Below, piece after piece: positions 1 to 5,339 of a stretch of DNA of 7,015 nt (position 1 is the stretch's first letter; each line of letters opens with the position of its first letter). The position numbers and the translations under genes were made by a program. Source of the DNA: Chloroflexota bacterium (GTDB lineage: Bacteria; Chloroflexota; Anaerolineae; UBA1429); NCBI GenBank assembly GCA_012513725.1, contig JAAZBQ010000277.1, positions 1 through 7,015 on the forward strand, in the 5' to 3' direction. Under the pieces are notes generated by a model, which was given only the letters and a program-made list of their open reading frames with translations, did no database searches and had not been told where the DNA came from.

Positions 1-113
1 ATGAGGGCTTCTTCATTCATGAGTGGGCCTTACTGCCTGTCTGCACCCTGTCCGTGCGGGGCACCAGAGGGAAGCATCGTACAGTATACCAGACGCGCCA
101 ACCTGGACGAAAC

Positions 114-142
114 TTGACGAGGAGAGCCCCTTGCCCTATACT
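114..142 (+). promoter_or_regulatory. Sigma-70-type promoter of the tRNA-Leu gene
   Basis: A TTGACG -35 box (114-119) and a TATACT -10 box (137-142) are separated by exactly 17 bases. The expected transcription start is near 149, about seven bases before the mature tRNA. Both hexamers match the consensus at five of six positions, which makes this the strongest promoter in the window. It is inferred from sequence only. Confidence 0.82.
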
Positions 143-155
143 CGCAAAGGTTAGC

Positions 156-238
156 GCCGAAGTGGCGGAACGGCATACGCGGTGGTCTCAAAAACCACTG
201 GGGGCAACTCCTTGTGGGTTCGAATCCCACCTTCGGCA
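156..238 (+). tRNA. tRNA-Leu, anticodon CAA
   Basis: This tRNA reads UUG leucine codons. The cloverleaf is complete. The acceptor stem pairs 156-162 with 231-237 (7 of 7) and A238 is the discriminator base. The anticodon stem is 182-186/194-198, with loop CTCAAAA placing anticodon CAA at 189-191. A long class II variable arm (199-213) is typical of leucine and serine tRNAs. The T arm pairs 214-218 with 226-230 around TTCGAAT. The 3' CCA is not encoded (the next bases are TTG), so a CCA-adding enzyme must supply it. The gene sits 13 bases after a near-consensus promoter. Confidence 0.97.
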
Positions 239-306
239 TTGCATCGTACACGATGTTGATGGTGCCAACAACCTGAGGGCGTCAGGCCCGCATCGCAACG
301 GAGACC

Positions 307-341
307 AGGGCTGACCCGCGCGGGATACGGCCCTCTTCTTT
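307..341 (+). terminator. Possible terminator or leader hairpin between tRNA-Leu and the aldolase gene
   Basis: AGGGCT (307-312) can pair with GGCCCT (329-334), with one U-G pair, enclosing a second CCC-GCGC-GGG hairpin (315-324). The run CTTCTTTT follows (335-342). The shape resembles an intrinsic terminator ending the tRNA transcript, but the stem has an internal loop and the T run is broken. It could instead be part of the aldolase leader. A smaller hairpin, CATCG-TACA-CGATG (242-255), lies three bases after the tRNA, and CCGCC-GGAT-GGCGG (352-365) lies closer to the aldolase gene. I found no good separate promoter for the aldolase in 239-402, so readthrough from the tRNA promoter is possible. 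Confidence 0.35.
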
Positions 342-402
342 TGCCTCAGGCCCGCCGGATGGCGGCAAGCCTACAGACTCAACAGAGCGAAGGAGAACAA
401 GC

Positions 403-1320
403 ATGCCACTCGTTTCCAGCCAGGAGATCCTGCGCGCCGCCTACGAAGGACACTTTGCCGTCGGCGCCTTTAACGCCAACAACATGGAGCAGATCCAGGG
501 CATCGTCGACGCGGCCGTCGAAGAGCGGGCCCCGGTCATCCTGCAGGTCTCCCAGGGGGCCATCCGCTACGCCGGCCTCGAGTTCGCCGCCGCCATGGTG
601 CGCACCGCCGCCGACGAGGCCGACGTGCCCGTCGTCCTGCATCTGGATCACGGCACCGACTTTGACCAGAACATCCGCTGCCTCCGCGCCGGGTTCACCT
701 CGTTGATGTACGACGGCTCCAAGGCCCCGTACGAGGAGAACATCCGCGTGACCGCCCAGGTGGCCCACATGGCCCACGTCTGCGGGATCCCCGTCGAGGC
801 GGAACTGGGCAAGGTGCTACAGTCCACCGACGGCGTCACCGAAGAGCAAGTGCAGGCGGCCATGACCGACCCGGGCCAGGCCCTGGACTTTGTGCAGCGC
901 ACCTGCTGCGACTCCCTCGCCGTGGCCGTGGGCTCCGTCCACGCCATGAAGGAGGCCCAGGCCGAGCTGGACATCGAGCGCATCAAGCAGATCAGCGAGA
1001 CGGTCAACATCCCCCTCGTGCTCCACGGCTCCTCGGGCGTCAAGGAGGAGAGCGAGGTCGAGGCCATCCAGTACGGCATCTCCAAGATCAACGTGGCCAC
1101 CATGCTGAACCAGGCCTTTGTGAAGGGCCTGTGCCAGGCGATCGATGAGGACCCCGACAACGTCGACCCCCGCAAGTGGCTCACCGTATCCCGCGACGCC
1201 GTCAAGGAAGTGGCCCGGCACAAGATCCGCCTGTTCGGATCGGCCGGCACGGTCAAGGGCAACGGCTTTGCCAGCCCGTCCAAGAGCTTCCGCAGCGCCA
1301 ACCTGGGCGCCATCGAGTAG
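403..1320 (+). CDS. fba: Class II fructose-bisphosphate (ketose-bisphosphate) aldolase
   Basis: This is a cytoplasmic zinc enzyme that reversibly cleaves fructose 1,6-bisphosphate (or a related ketose bisphosphate) into dihydroxyacetone phosphate and an aldehyde, serving glycolysis and gluconeogenesis. The 305-residue length is normal for a TIM-barrel class II aldolase. Visible family marks are GAFNANN (21-27), HLDHGTD (80-86) with catalytic D82 and zinc ligand H83, E134 in EAELG, H180 in GSVHAM and H208 in LHGSSGV; H180 and H208 are the other expected zinc ligands. The phosphate-binding stretch KINVAT (near 227-232) has the NVAT form common in class IIb and tagatose-bisphosphate aldolases. 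Fructose 1,6-bisphosphate is therefore the likely but unproven substrate. The start ATG has AGGAG (391-395) seven bases upstream. The gene stands alone, ends in a strong terminator and is preceded by a 164-base leader after tRNA-Leu. Confidence 0.93.
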   Translation: MPLVSSQEILRAAYEGHFAVGAFNANNMEQIQGIVDAAVEERAPVILQVSQGAIRYAGLEFAAAMVRTAADEADVPVVLHLDHGTDFDQNIRCLRAGFTSLMYDGSKAPYEENIRVTAQVAHMAHVCGIPVEAELGKVLQSTDGVTEEQVQAAMTDPGQALDFVQRTCCDSLAVAVGSVHAMKEAQAELDIERIKQISETVNIPLVLHGSSGVKEESEVEAIQYGISKINVATMLNQAFVKGLCQAIDEDPDNVDPRKWLTVSRDAVKEVARHKIRLFGSAGTVKGNGFASPSKSFRSANLGAIE

Positions 1321-1342
1321 CCCTGCGAAACCCGCCCCACGG

Positions 1343-1375
1343 AACAGCCTCGGCCTGCACGGCCGAGGCTGTTTT
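1343..1375 (+). terminator. Intrinsic terminator of the aldolase gene
   Basis: A perfect stem pairs 1343-1355 with 1361-1373 (13 base pairs, core GCCTCGGCC with GGCCGAGGC) around a five-base loop. T residues run through 1372-1375. It starts 22 bases after the aldolase stop. On the opposite strand it lacks a T run, so it probably acts mainly on the aldolase transcript. It could still block the flavodiiron transcript arriving from the other side. Confidence 0.88.
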
Positions 1376-1430
1376 GCGTCCTGACCCTGGCGACCCGCGT
1401 CGCCGAGCCCCCGTAGACCGGTCGGTATAG

Positions 1431-1543
1431 CCCCTACGCGGGCAGCCCGGGGACGCTAGGTCGCAGGACGTTCATCCGTTCACCCGCGTTCAGGCGGGTT
1501 CATCGCCATCTGGACCCCCTACGCGGTGCGCGCAGCCGCTAGG
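1431..1543. repeat. Imperfect direct repeat pair between convergent genes
   Basis: CCCCTACGCGG occurs at 1431-1441 and again at 1516-1526. Each copy is followed by CGCTAGG, at 1454-1460 and 1537-1543, after 12 and 10 unlike bases. The units are about 30 and 28 bases and lie 85 bases apart. The second copy runs across the stop codon of the flavodiiron gene (1539-1541), so the first may be a duplicated remnant of that gene's 3' end. The rest of the intergenic stretch contains four spaced TTCA words (1471-1502) and a small hairpin ACCCGC/GCGGGT (1482-1499). No function is apparent. Confidence 0.45.
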
Positions 1544-2750
1544 AGCCCGCCTCCTCCAGGAGGGACCGGGCAAACCGCTTGCCAAACTCCTCGCCCTGGT
1601 GGAGGTCGTCACGACCGGGGGCGCCGCGGAACTCCAGGTTCTCCATCCACTGCCACTTGAGCGGCTCCAGGATCCCCTCGATGGCGCGCTGGGCCCCGCC
1701 ACTCCAACCGTAGGACCCGAAACGCGCCACGCGCTTGCGCATCACTCGCTTTTCGGCGAGCAGCCCGAGCACTTGGGCGACGGGCGGAAAGACCCCCGCC
1801 TCGTACGTCGGCGCGCCGATCATGACCCCGTTGTGCTGCCACAGATGGGCCAGGATGTAGGAGCCGTGGGTGCGAGCGGCATCAAAGATGCCCAGCGGCA
1901 CCCCGGCCGACGAGATCCCGGCCGCCACGGCGTTCATCATCTCTTCCGTGTTACCGTACATCGACCCATAGATCAGCGTGACCCCCGGCGTGCCCCCCGT
2001 CGCGGCATAGCCGGACCAGGTGGCGTACAGGCTGACGATCTCCATGGGGTCCTGACGCCAGAGGAGGCCGTGGGAGGGGGCCACTACGCTGATCTCGATC
2101 GTGCTCAGCTTGTCGATGGCGCGGAGGACGGGCGTCGAGTACTTGGCCACGATGTTGGCAAAGTAGCGCATGGCCTCGGCGCGGTAGAAGGTCATGTCGG
2201 GATAGTTCTCGTCAAAGATCGCGCCGCGCAGCGCGCCAAACCCCCCGAACGCGTCGCCGGTCATGGCCACCTTTTGCTGCTGCTCGTAGGTGGCCATCGT
2301 CTCCGGCCAGTGGACAAAGGGGATCATAAAGAACTGCATCGTCTTTTCGCCGAGGGAGACCTCCTGCCCCTCCTCCACCACCTGGATGTGATCCGGACTG
2401 ACGCCGTAAAAGGCCTCCAGCATCGGCGCGGCCTTGGCCGAGCAGAGAAAGGTGACGTTCGGCGCCACCTGGCACAGCAGGTTGATGGCCCCGGTGTGAT
2501 CGGGCTCCATGTGGTTGATCACCACATAGTCCAGGGTGCTGGGATCGATGACGTCGCTGATCTGGTCCAGCAGCGTCCCGGCGTGCGACGTGTTGGCCAG
2601 GTCCACGAGCGCCTTTTTCTCGTCGACGAGCAGATACGAGTTGTAGGAGACCCCTTCCTGGGTGATGGGCCACATCCCCTCAAAGAGGTCGGTCGTGCGG
2701 TCGTTCACGCCGATCCAATGGATACCGGGTTTCACCTCGATAGCGGGCAT
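1539..2750 (-). CDS. fprA: A-type flavodiiron protein (O2 and/or NO reductase)
   Basis: Flavodiiron proteins reduce O2 to water or NO to N2O in the cytoplasm, protecting anaerobic or microaerophilic metabolism. The 403-residue product has an N-terminal metallo-beta-lactamase-like domain (about 1-250) and a C-terminal flavodoxin domain (about 256-400). The full diiron ligand set is visible: H80, E82 and D84/H85 in NHMEPDHTG, H147 in PFVHWPE, D166 in TGDAFGG and H227 in APSHGLLW. FMN-binding signatures are YGSMYGNTEE (261-270), GAPTYEAG (312-319) and FGSYGWSGG (344-352). It ends right after flavodoxin, with no fused rubredoxin or reductase domain, so it needs an external electron donor; none is encoded in this window. 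The start ATG at 2750 follows GGGGGAG six bases upstream. The reading frame stays open further upstream but lacks family similarity there. A promoter candidate lies at 2816-2844. Confidence 0.95.
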   Translation of the reverse strand: MPAIEVKPGIHWIGVNDRTTDLFEGMWPITQEGVSYNSYLLVDEKKALVDLANTSHAGTLLDQISDVIDPSTLDYVVINHMEPDHTGAINLLCQVAPNVTFLCSAKAAPMLEAFYGVSPDHIQVVEEGQEVSLGEKTMQFFMIPFVHWPETMATYEQQQKVAMTGDAFGGFGALRGAIFDENYPDMTFYRAEAMRYFANIVAKYSTPVLRAIDKLSTIEISVVAPSHGLLWRQDPMEIVSLYATWSGYAATGGTPGVTLIYGSMYGNTEEMMNAVAAGISSAGVPLGIFDAARTHGSYILAHLWQHNGVMIGAPTYEAGVFPPVAQVLGLLAEKRVMRKRVARFGSYGWSGGAQRAIEGILEPLKWQWMENLEFRGAPGRDDLHQGEEFGKRFARSLLEEAGS

Positions 2751-2815
2751 TGCATACTCCCCCACCACATTACGCACGCGGCGCACGGCGCCAGCGGCAC
2801 GGAGACGTTTGGCGG

Positions 2816-2844
2816 AGGATATCACGTCAATCCGGCGCTGGCAA
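2816..2844 (-). promoter_or_regulatory. Promoter candidate for the flavodiiron gene
   Basis: Read on the minus strand, TTGCCA (2844-2839) and TATCCT (2821-2816) are separated by 17 bases. They match the consensus -35 and -10 boxes at five and four of six positions. The predicted start, near 2809, would leave a leader of about 58 bases before the ATG at 2750. This would let the gene be expressed separately from the amidohydrolase upstream. It is inferred only. Confidence 0.4.
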
Positions 2845-2852
2845 CCTGATGT

Positions 2853-2872
2853 GGCGCCGGATCGACGGCGCC
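2853..2872 (-). other. Intercistronic hairpin right after the amidohydrolase stop
   Basis: GGCGCC at 2853-2858 and GGCGCC at 2867-2872, plus one further G-C pair (2859/2866), form a seven-pair stem with a six-base loop. It abuts the amidohydrolase stop codon (2873-2875). No T run follows on the minus strand, so it is not a standard intrinsic terminator. It could stabilise the 3' end of the message or weaken readthrough into the flavodiiron gene. Confidence 0.4.
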
Positions 2873-4156
2873 TCAGTCCAGCCCGTAGAACTCCTCCCCG
2901 TTGCGCAGGAGGATACACTCGGCCACCTCGCAGGCGGTCGCCTCGGAATAGTATCCGGCGGCGACCTTGGCCTCCAGCACCCGGGCGATGCCGATTTTGG
3001 CCTGCAGCGAATAGCCGACGTTGCACCACGGGTAGGTGGTGTCGGCGCCGTAGCCAAAGATCTTGGTGTAGGGCACGCCGTCGAGCCATTCGGAGAGGGC
3101 GCGCTCGCTCTCGGCTGGGTTCATGGCCCAGGCCCAGCACATGTCGGCCCACACGTTGGGATAGTTCTTGGCGATGGCGCCCAGCTCCGACGCCCACGGC
3201 CACGACGCGTGGAACAGATCGAACCGCACCGTGCGGTACTTGTCAAAGATCGGCAGCAGGTGCAGCGCCTTGGTGCCGGCCAGCGAGCCCCAGTTGCCGG
3301 CCAGGTAGCCGGTGTGGATCTGCACGGGCAGCCCCTCGTCGGCGGCGCGCTGGATCAGCCGGTGGAGCACATAGTCGCCCAGGTTGCGGCTGGCGGCGGC
3401 GTCCACGGCGCCCGAGTTCTGCTGGATGCCGTCCCAAAAGACCTTGCGGTTGCGGATCCTGACGAACGCGGCCTCCGCCTCGGCGTAGGTGGGGTCGCCC
3501 ACCGTGAGGTCGCGCTGATAGGCCATGCCGATCTTGATGGACGCCAGGCGCCCCGTTTCCTGGAACTCGTCGATGGCCAGGTTCAGGGCGTCCACCAGGT
3601 GGTCGAGGGTGTAGACGTTCAGGCCGGTGTGCCGCTCCAACGCGTCGATGACCACGGCATCGGTCATGGCCAGGAGGCCGTCGATGCGAAAGGCAAAGGC
3701 GTACGAATCGGGGTAAGCATCCTGTCGTAGGGCGCCCTCGTTGCCCAGGCGGAACGCACCATCCTGGATCGTCCAGCGGTTCTGGGCCCGCTCGTGAACC
3801 AAGTCCTCGTAGACCTCGGCGGCCGACTTGGTCGCGATGGCGTCCTGCAATGCGTCGGTGATCGCCGGCCAGTTCTCCTCGGTGTACTCGAGGCCGAACA
3901 GCTCGCGGCTAGTGAGATCCACCGCCCGGCCATAGCCCGTGGTGCAGATGGCCGGCCAGTACTCCGCCAGGCGGTCGACGGCCAGCTCGGCGGGAACTCC
4001 CGGCCCAGCGGCGGTGACGAGATCGGCCGTGGCGTAGCCCAACAGGCTCTTGTGATCGTACCCATCGCGGCCGGCATCGAAATCCTGAAAGGAGACGTGG
4101 TGGTCGTGGTGGCAAAAGAGGGGATGGCCCATCACAAAGTCGCGGATGTCGGACAT
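2873..4156 (-). CDS. Metal-dependent amidohydrolase-superfamily protein, uronate-isomerase-like, substrate unknown
   Basis: The 427-residue protein looks like a TIM-barrel member of the amidohydrolase superfamily, near the amidohydro-rel/uronate isomerase branch. The expected metal and catalytic residues can be assigned along the barrel. They are H17 and H19 in CHHDHH (strand 1), K208 in SIKIGMAY (a possible carboxylated lysine), H281 in QIHTGY (strand 5), H316 in FDLFHASWPW (strand 6) and D372 in GYGADTTY (strand 8). There is no signal peptide, so it is probably cytoplasmic. The start ATG at 4156 has AGGAGG (4166-4161) four bases upstream; the frame is open further upstream, but that part overlaps the promoter and looks non-coding. 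The gene has its own promoter candidate (4199-4227), and an 11-base inverted repeat covers its ribosome site. The reaction (hydrolysis, decarboxylation or isomerisation) cannot be told from sequence, and the neighbours do not suggest a substrate. Confidence 0.85.
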   Translation of the reverse strand: MSDIRDFVMGHPLFCHHDHHVSFQDFDAGRDGYDHKSLLGYATADLVTAAGPGVPAELAVDRLAEYWPAICTTGYGRAVDLTSRELFGLEYTEENWPAITDALQDAIATKSAAEVYEDLVHERAQNRWTIQDGAFRLGNEGALRQDAYPDSYAFAFRIDGLLAMTDAVVIDALERHTGLNVYTLDHLVDALNLAIDEFQETGRLASIKIGMAYQRDLTVGDPTYAEAEAAFVRIRNRKVFWDGIQQNSGAVDAAASRNLGDYVLHRLIQRAADEGLPVQIHTGYLAGNWGSLAGTKALHLLPIFDKYRTVRFDLFHASWPWASELGAIAKNYPNVWADMCWAWAMNPAESERALSEWLDGVPYTKIFGYGADTTYPWCNVGYSLQAKIGIARVLEAKVAAGYYSEATACEVAECILLRNGEEFYGLD

Positions 4157-4161
4157 GGTTC

Positions 4162-4200
4162 CTCCTGGCAGCGTGGTGCGGGGTTTCCGGCTGCCAGGAG
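4162..4200 (-). repeat. Perfect 11-base inverted repeat over the ribosome site and transcription start of the amidohydrolase gene
   Basis: CTCCTGGCAGC (4162-4172) is the exact reverse complement of GCTGCCAGGAG (4190-4200), with 17 bases between. On the minus strand the proximal arm contains AGGAG of the Shine-Dalgarno sequence. The distal arm lies between the -10 box and the predicted start point near 4192. Either it is an operator with two half-sites 28 bases apart, or it forms an RNA hairpin that hides the ribosome site in transcripts started further upstream. Confidence 0.6.
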
Positions 4201-4227
4201 TGTAGGGCCCGAGGAGGGGCCTGTCAA
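4199..4227 (-). promoter_or_regulatory. Promoter of the amidohydrolase gene
   Basis: On the minus strand, a perfect TTGACA -35 box (4227-4222) and TACACT (4204-4199) are spaced by exactly 17 bases. They lie just after the dehydrogenase stop codon. The predicted start near 4192 gives a leader of about 36 bases. The promoter's -10 box overlaps the outer end of the inverted repeat at 4190-4200. Confidence 0.7.
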
Positions 4228-4239
4228 CGAAACGGACGT

Positions 4240-5241
4240 TTAGCGAAAGAGCCGCCGCGACACCACGGCCCAGACCAGGAAGCCGGCCGCCAGGAACGCC
4301 CCGATGCCCAGGACGCGGCGCGCCTCGGGCACTCGCCACAGGGAGGTCGCCATCCGGCCGCGCCGAAGCCAGCCACCGCTGACCTGCGCCCAGGCCGGAT
4401 GGGGCCGGAACAGGTTGCCCTCGGTGGGCGCCTCGTGCTCGTCGGCGAACTGCGTGTGCAGCACGTAGCGGGGACTCTGCCGGTCAAACACTCGGGGCAC
4501 CAGGGCGTTCGCCAGGCGCATGAACCAGGCCGCCGCGCCGACCACCACCACATCGCGGGGCCTGGCGACCAGGTCGATGATGGCCTCCGCCACGCGTTCT
4601 GCCGGCATCACGGGCGGCAGCGGCCGCAGGGCCCGGCCCGAGTAGTTGGCCGCCTGGTGGTAGAACGGCGTGTCCACTGCCGAGGGCATCACCGTGCAGA
4701 CGTGGATGCGGGGCTCGTCGCGGCACTCTTGGGTCAGGCTCTTGCTCAACCCGCGGATGCCGAACTTGGTGACGGCGTAAGGCGTCGAGTAGGGCTGTCC
4801 CACCTCGCCGCCCATCGACCCCACGTTGACCAGCAGGCCGGCCCCTTGCTCGCGAAAACGTCGCAACGCGGCGTTCGCCCCATACAGCGTACCGAGCAGG
4901 TTGACCTCCACCACCCGGCAGAGCACGTGTGGCGGAATATCCTCAAAGGGGCCATAGGCGCTGACGGCAGCATTGTTCACCCACACGTCGATGTGGCCAT
5001 AGGCGGCGTCCGCCTCGTCGGCCAGGCGTTCCACCTGGGCGGGATCGCTGACGTCGGTGGGCACAGCAAGCGCGCGCGCGCCGAGGCCGGCACACTCGCG
5101 CACCAGGCCGTCGAGGGCTTCGGACCGGCGGGCCGCCAGCACCACGGCCGCCCCACGGCGGGCAAAGGCCAGCGCCGTCGCGCGGCCGATGCCGCTGGAC
5201 GCGCCGGTGATGACCACCACCAGAGGCTGGACAACGCCCAC
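4240..5241 (-). CDS. Short-chain dehydrogenase/reductase with C-terminal membrane anchor
   Basis: This is a classical SDR that oxidises or reduces an alcohol/carbonyl substrate with NAD(P)(H). The Rossmann fold shows TGASSGIG (12-19), AARR (37-40; arginines after strand 2 suggest NADP(H)), TDVSD (62-66), NNAA (89-92) and the catalytic set N114, S142, Y155 and K159 (YAVTK). The core ends near residue 240. The remaining stretch, to 333, is longer than a standard SDR and includes a hydrophobic segment (about 309-327) followed by SRRLFR, so the enzyme is probably tail-anchored with its active site in the cytoplasm. Translation starts at GTG (5241-5239), chosen because GGAGGTGA (5253-5246) lies just upstream; an ATG at 5255 is in another frame. 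The substrate is unknown; lipid or other hydrophobic carbonyl compounds are a guess from the membrane tail. Confidence 0.92.
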   Translation of the reverse strand: MGVVQPLVVVITGASSGIGRATALAFARRGAAVVLAARRSEALDGLVRECAGLGARALAVPTDVSDPAQVERLADEADAAYGHIDVWVNNAAVSAYGPFEDIPPHVLCRVVEVNLLGTLYGANAALRRFREQGAGLLVNVGSMGGEVGQPYSTPYAVTKFGIRGLSKSLTQECRDEPRIHVCTVMPSAVDTPFYHQAANYSGRALRPLPPVMPAERVAEAIIDLVARPRDVVVVGAAAWFMRLANALVPRVFDRQSPRYVLHTQFADEHEAPTEGNLFRPHPAWAQVSGGWLRRGRMATSLWRVPEARRVLGIGAFLAAGFLVWAVVSRRLFR

Positions 5242-5284
5242 GCAATCACCTCCATCGATAGCCTGCCGCGGCTCGGCTCGACGC

Positions 5285-5332
5285 CTGCATCGGGCAGATG
5301 CAGCCGCGCGCCGCCTCGAGGCAGCGCGCGGC
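5285..5332 (-). terminator. Two consecutive stem-loops after the FAS1 gene, possible terminator
   Basis: On the minus strand the first stem pairs 5332-5324 with 5311-5303 (nine pairs, GCCGCGCGC/GCGCGCGGC). It continues through a U-G pair and three more pairs to a TCGA loop. The second stem, CTGCATC/GATGCAG (5303-5297 with 5291-5285), follows directly. The first begins seven bases after the FAS1 stop codon. Neither has a T run, so termination would be non-canonical. They may separate expression of FAS1 from the dehydrogenase downstream. Confidence 0.45.
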
Positions 5333-5339
5333 CGTTCGT

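Noticed and set aside
1..117. 38-codon open frame beginning at base 1
   Set aside because: It runs into the tRNA promoter, has no visible ribosome site within the window and shows no recognisable protein features.
74..250. 10-base direct repeat GCATCGTACA at 74-83 and 241-250 flanking the tRNA gene, considered as attachment-site remnants
   Set aside because: It is too short, the tRNA 3' end is not part of the repeat, and no integrase or mobile gene is nearby.
1482..1499. Hairpin ACCCGC/GCGGGT considered as terminator of the flavodiiron gene
   Set aside because: The stem is only six pairs and no T run follows on the minus strand.
1599..2849. Long open frame of 416 codons on the plus strand
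   Set aside because: It lies antisense to the flavodiiron gene, shows no family motifs, has no convincing ribosome site and reflects GC-rich codon bias.
2751..3203. Upstream extension of the flavodiiron reading frame
   Set aside because: The extension overlaps the amidohydrolase gene and adds residues unrelated to flavodiiron proteins. The ATG at 2750 has a ribosome site and starts exactly where family similarity begins.
4157..4339. Upstream extension of the amidohydrolase reading frame
   Set aside because: It overlaps the dehydrogenase 3' end and the TTGACA promoter. The ATG at 4156 has an ideal AGGAGG site.
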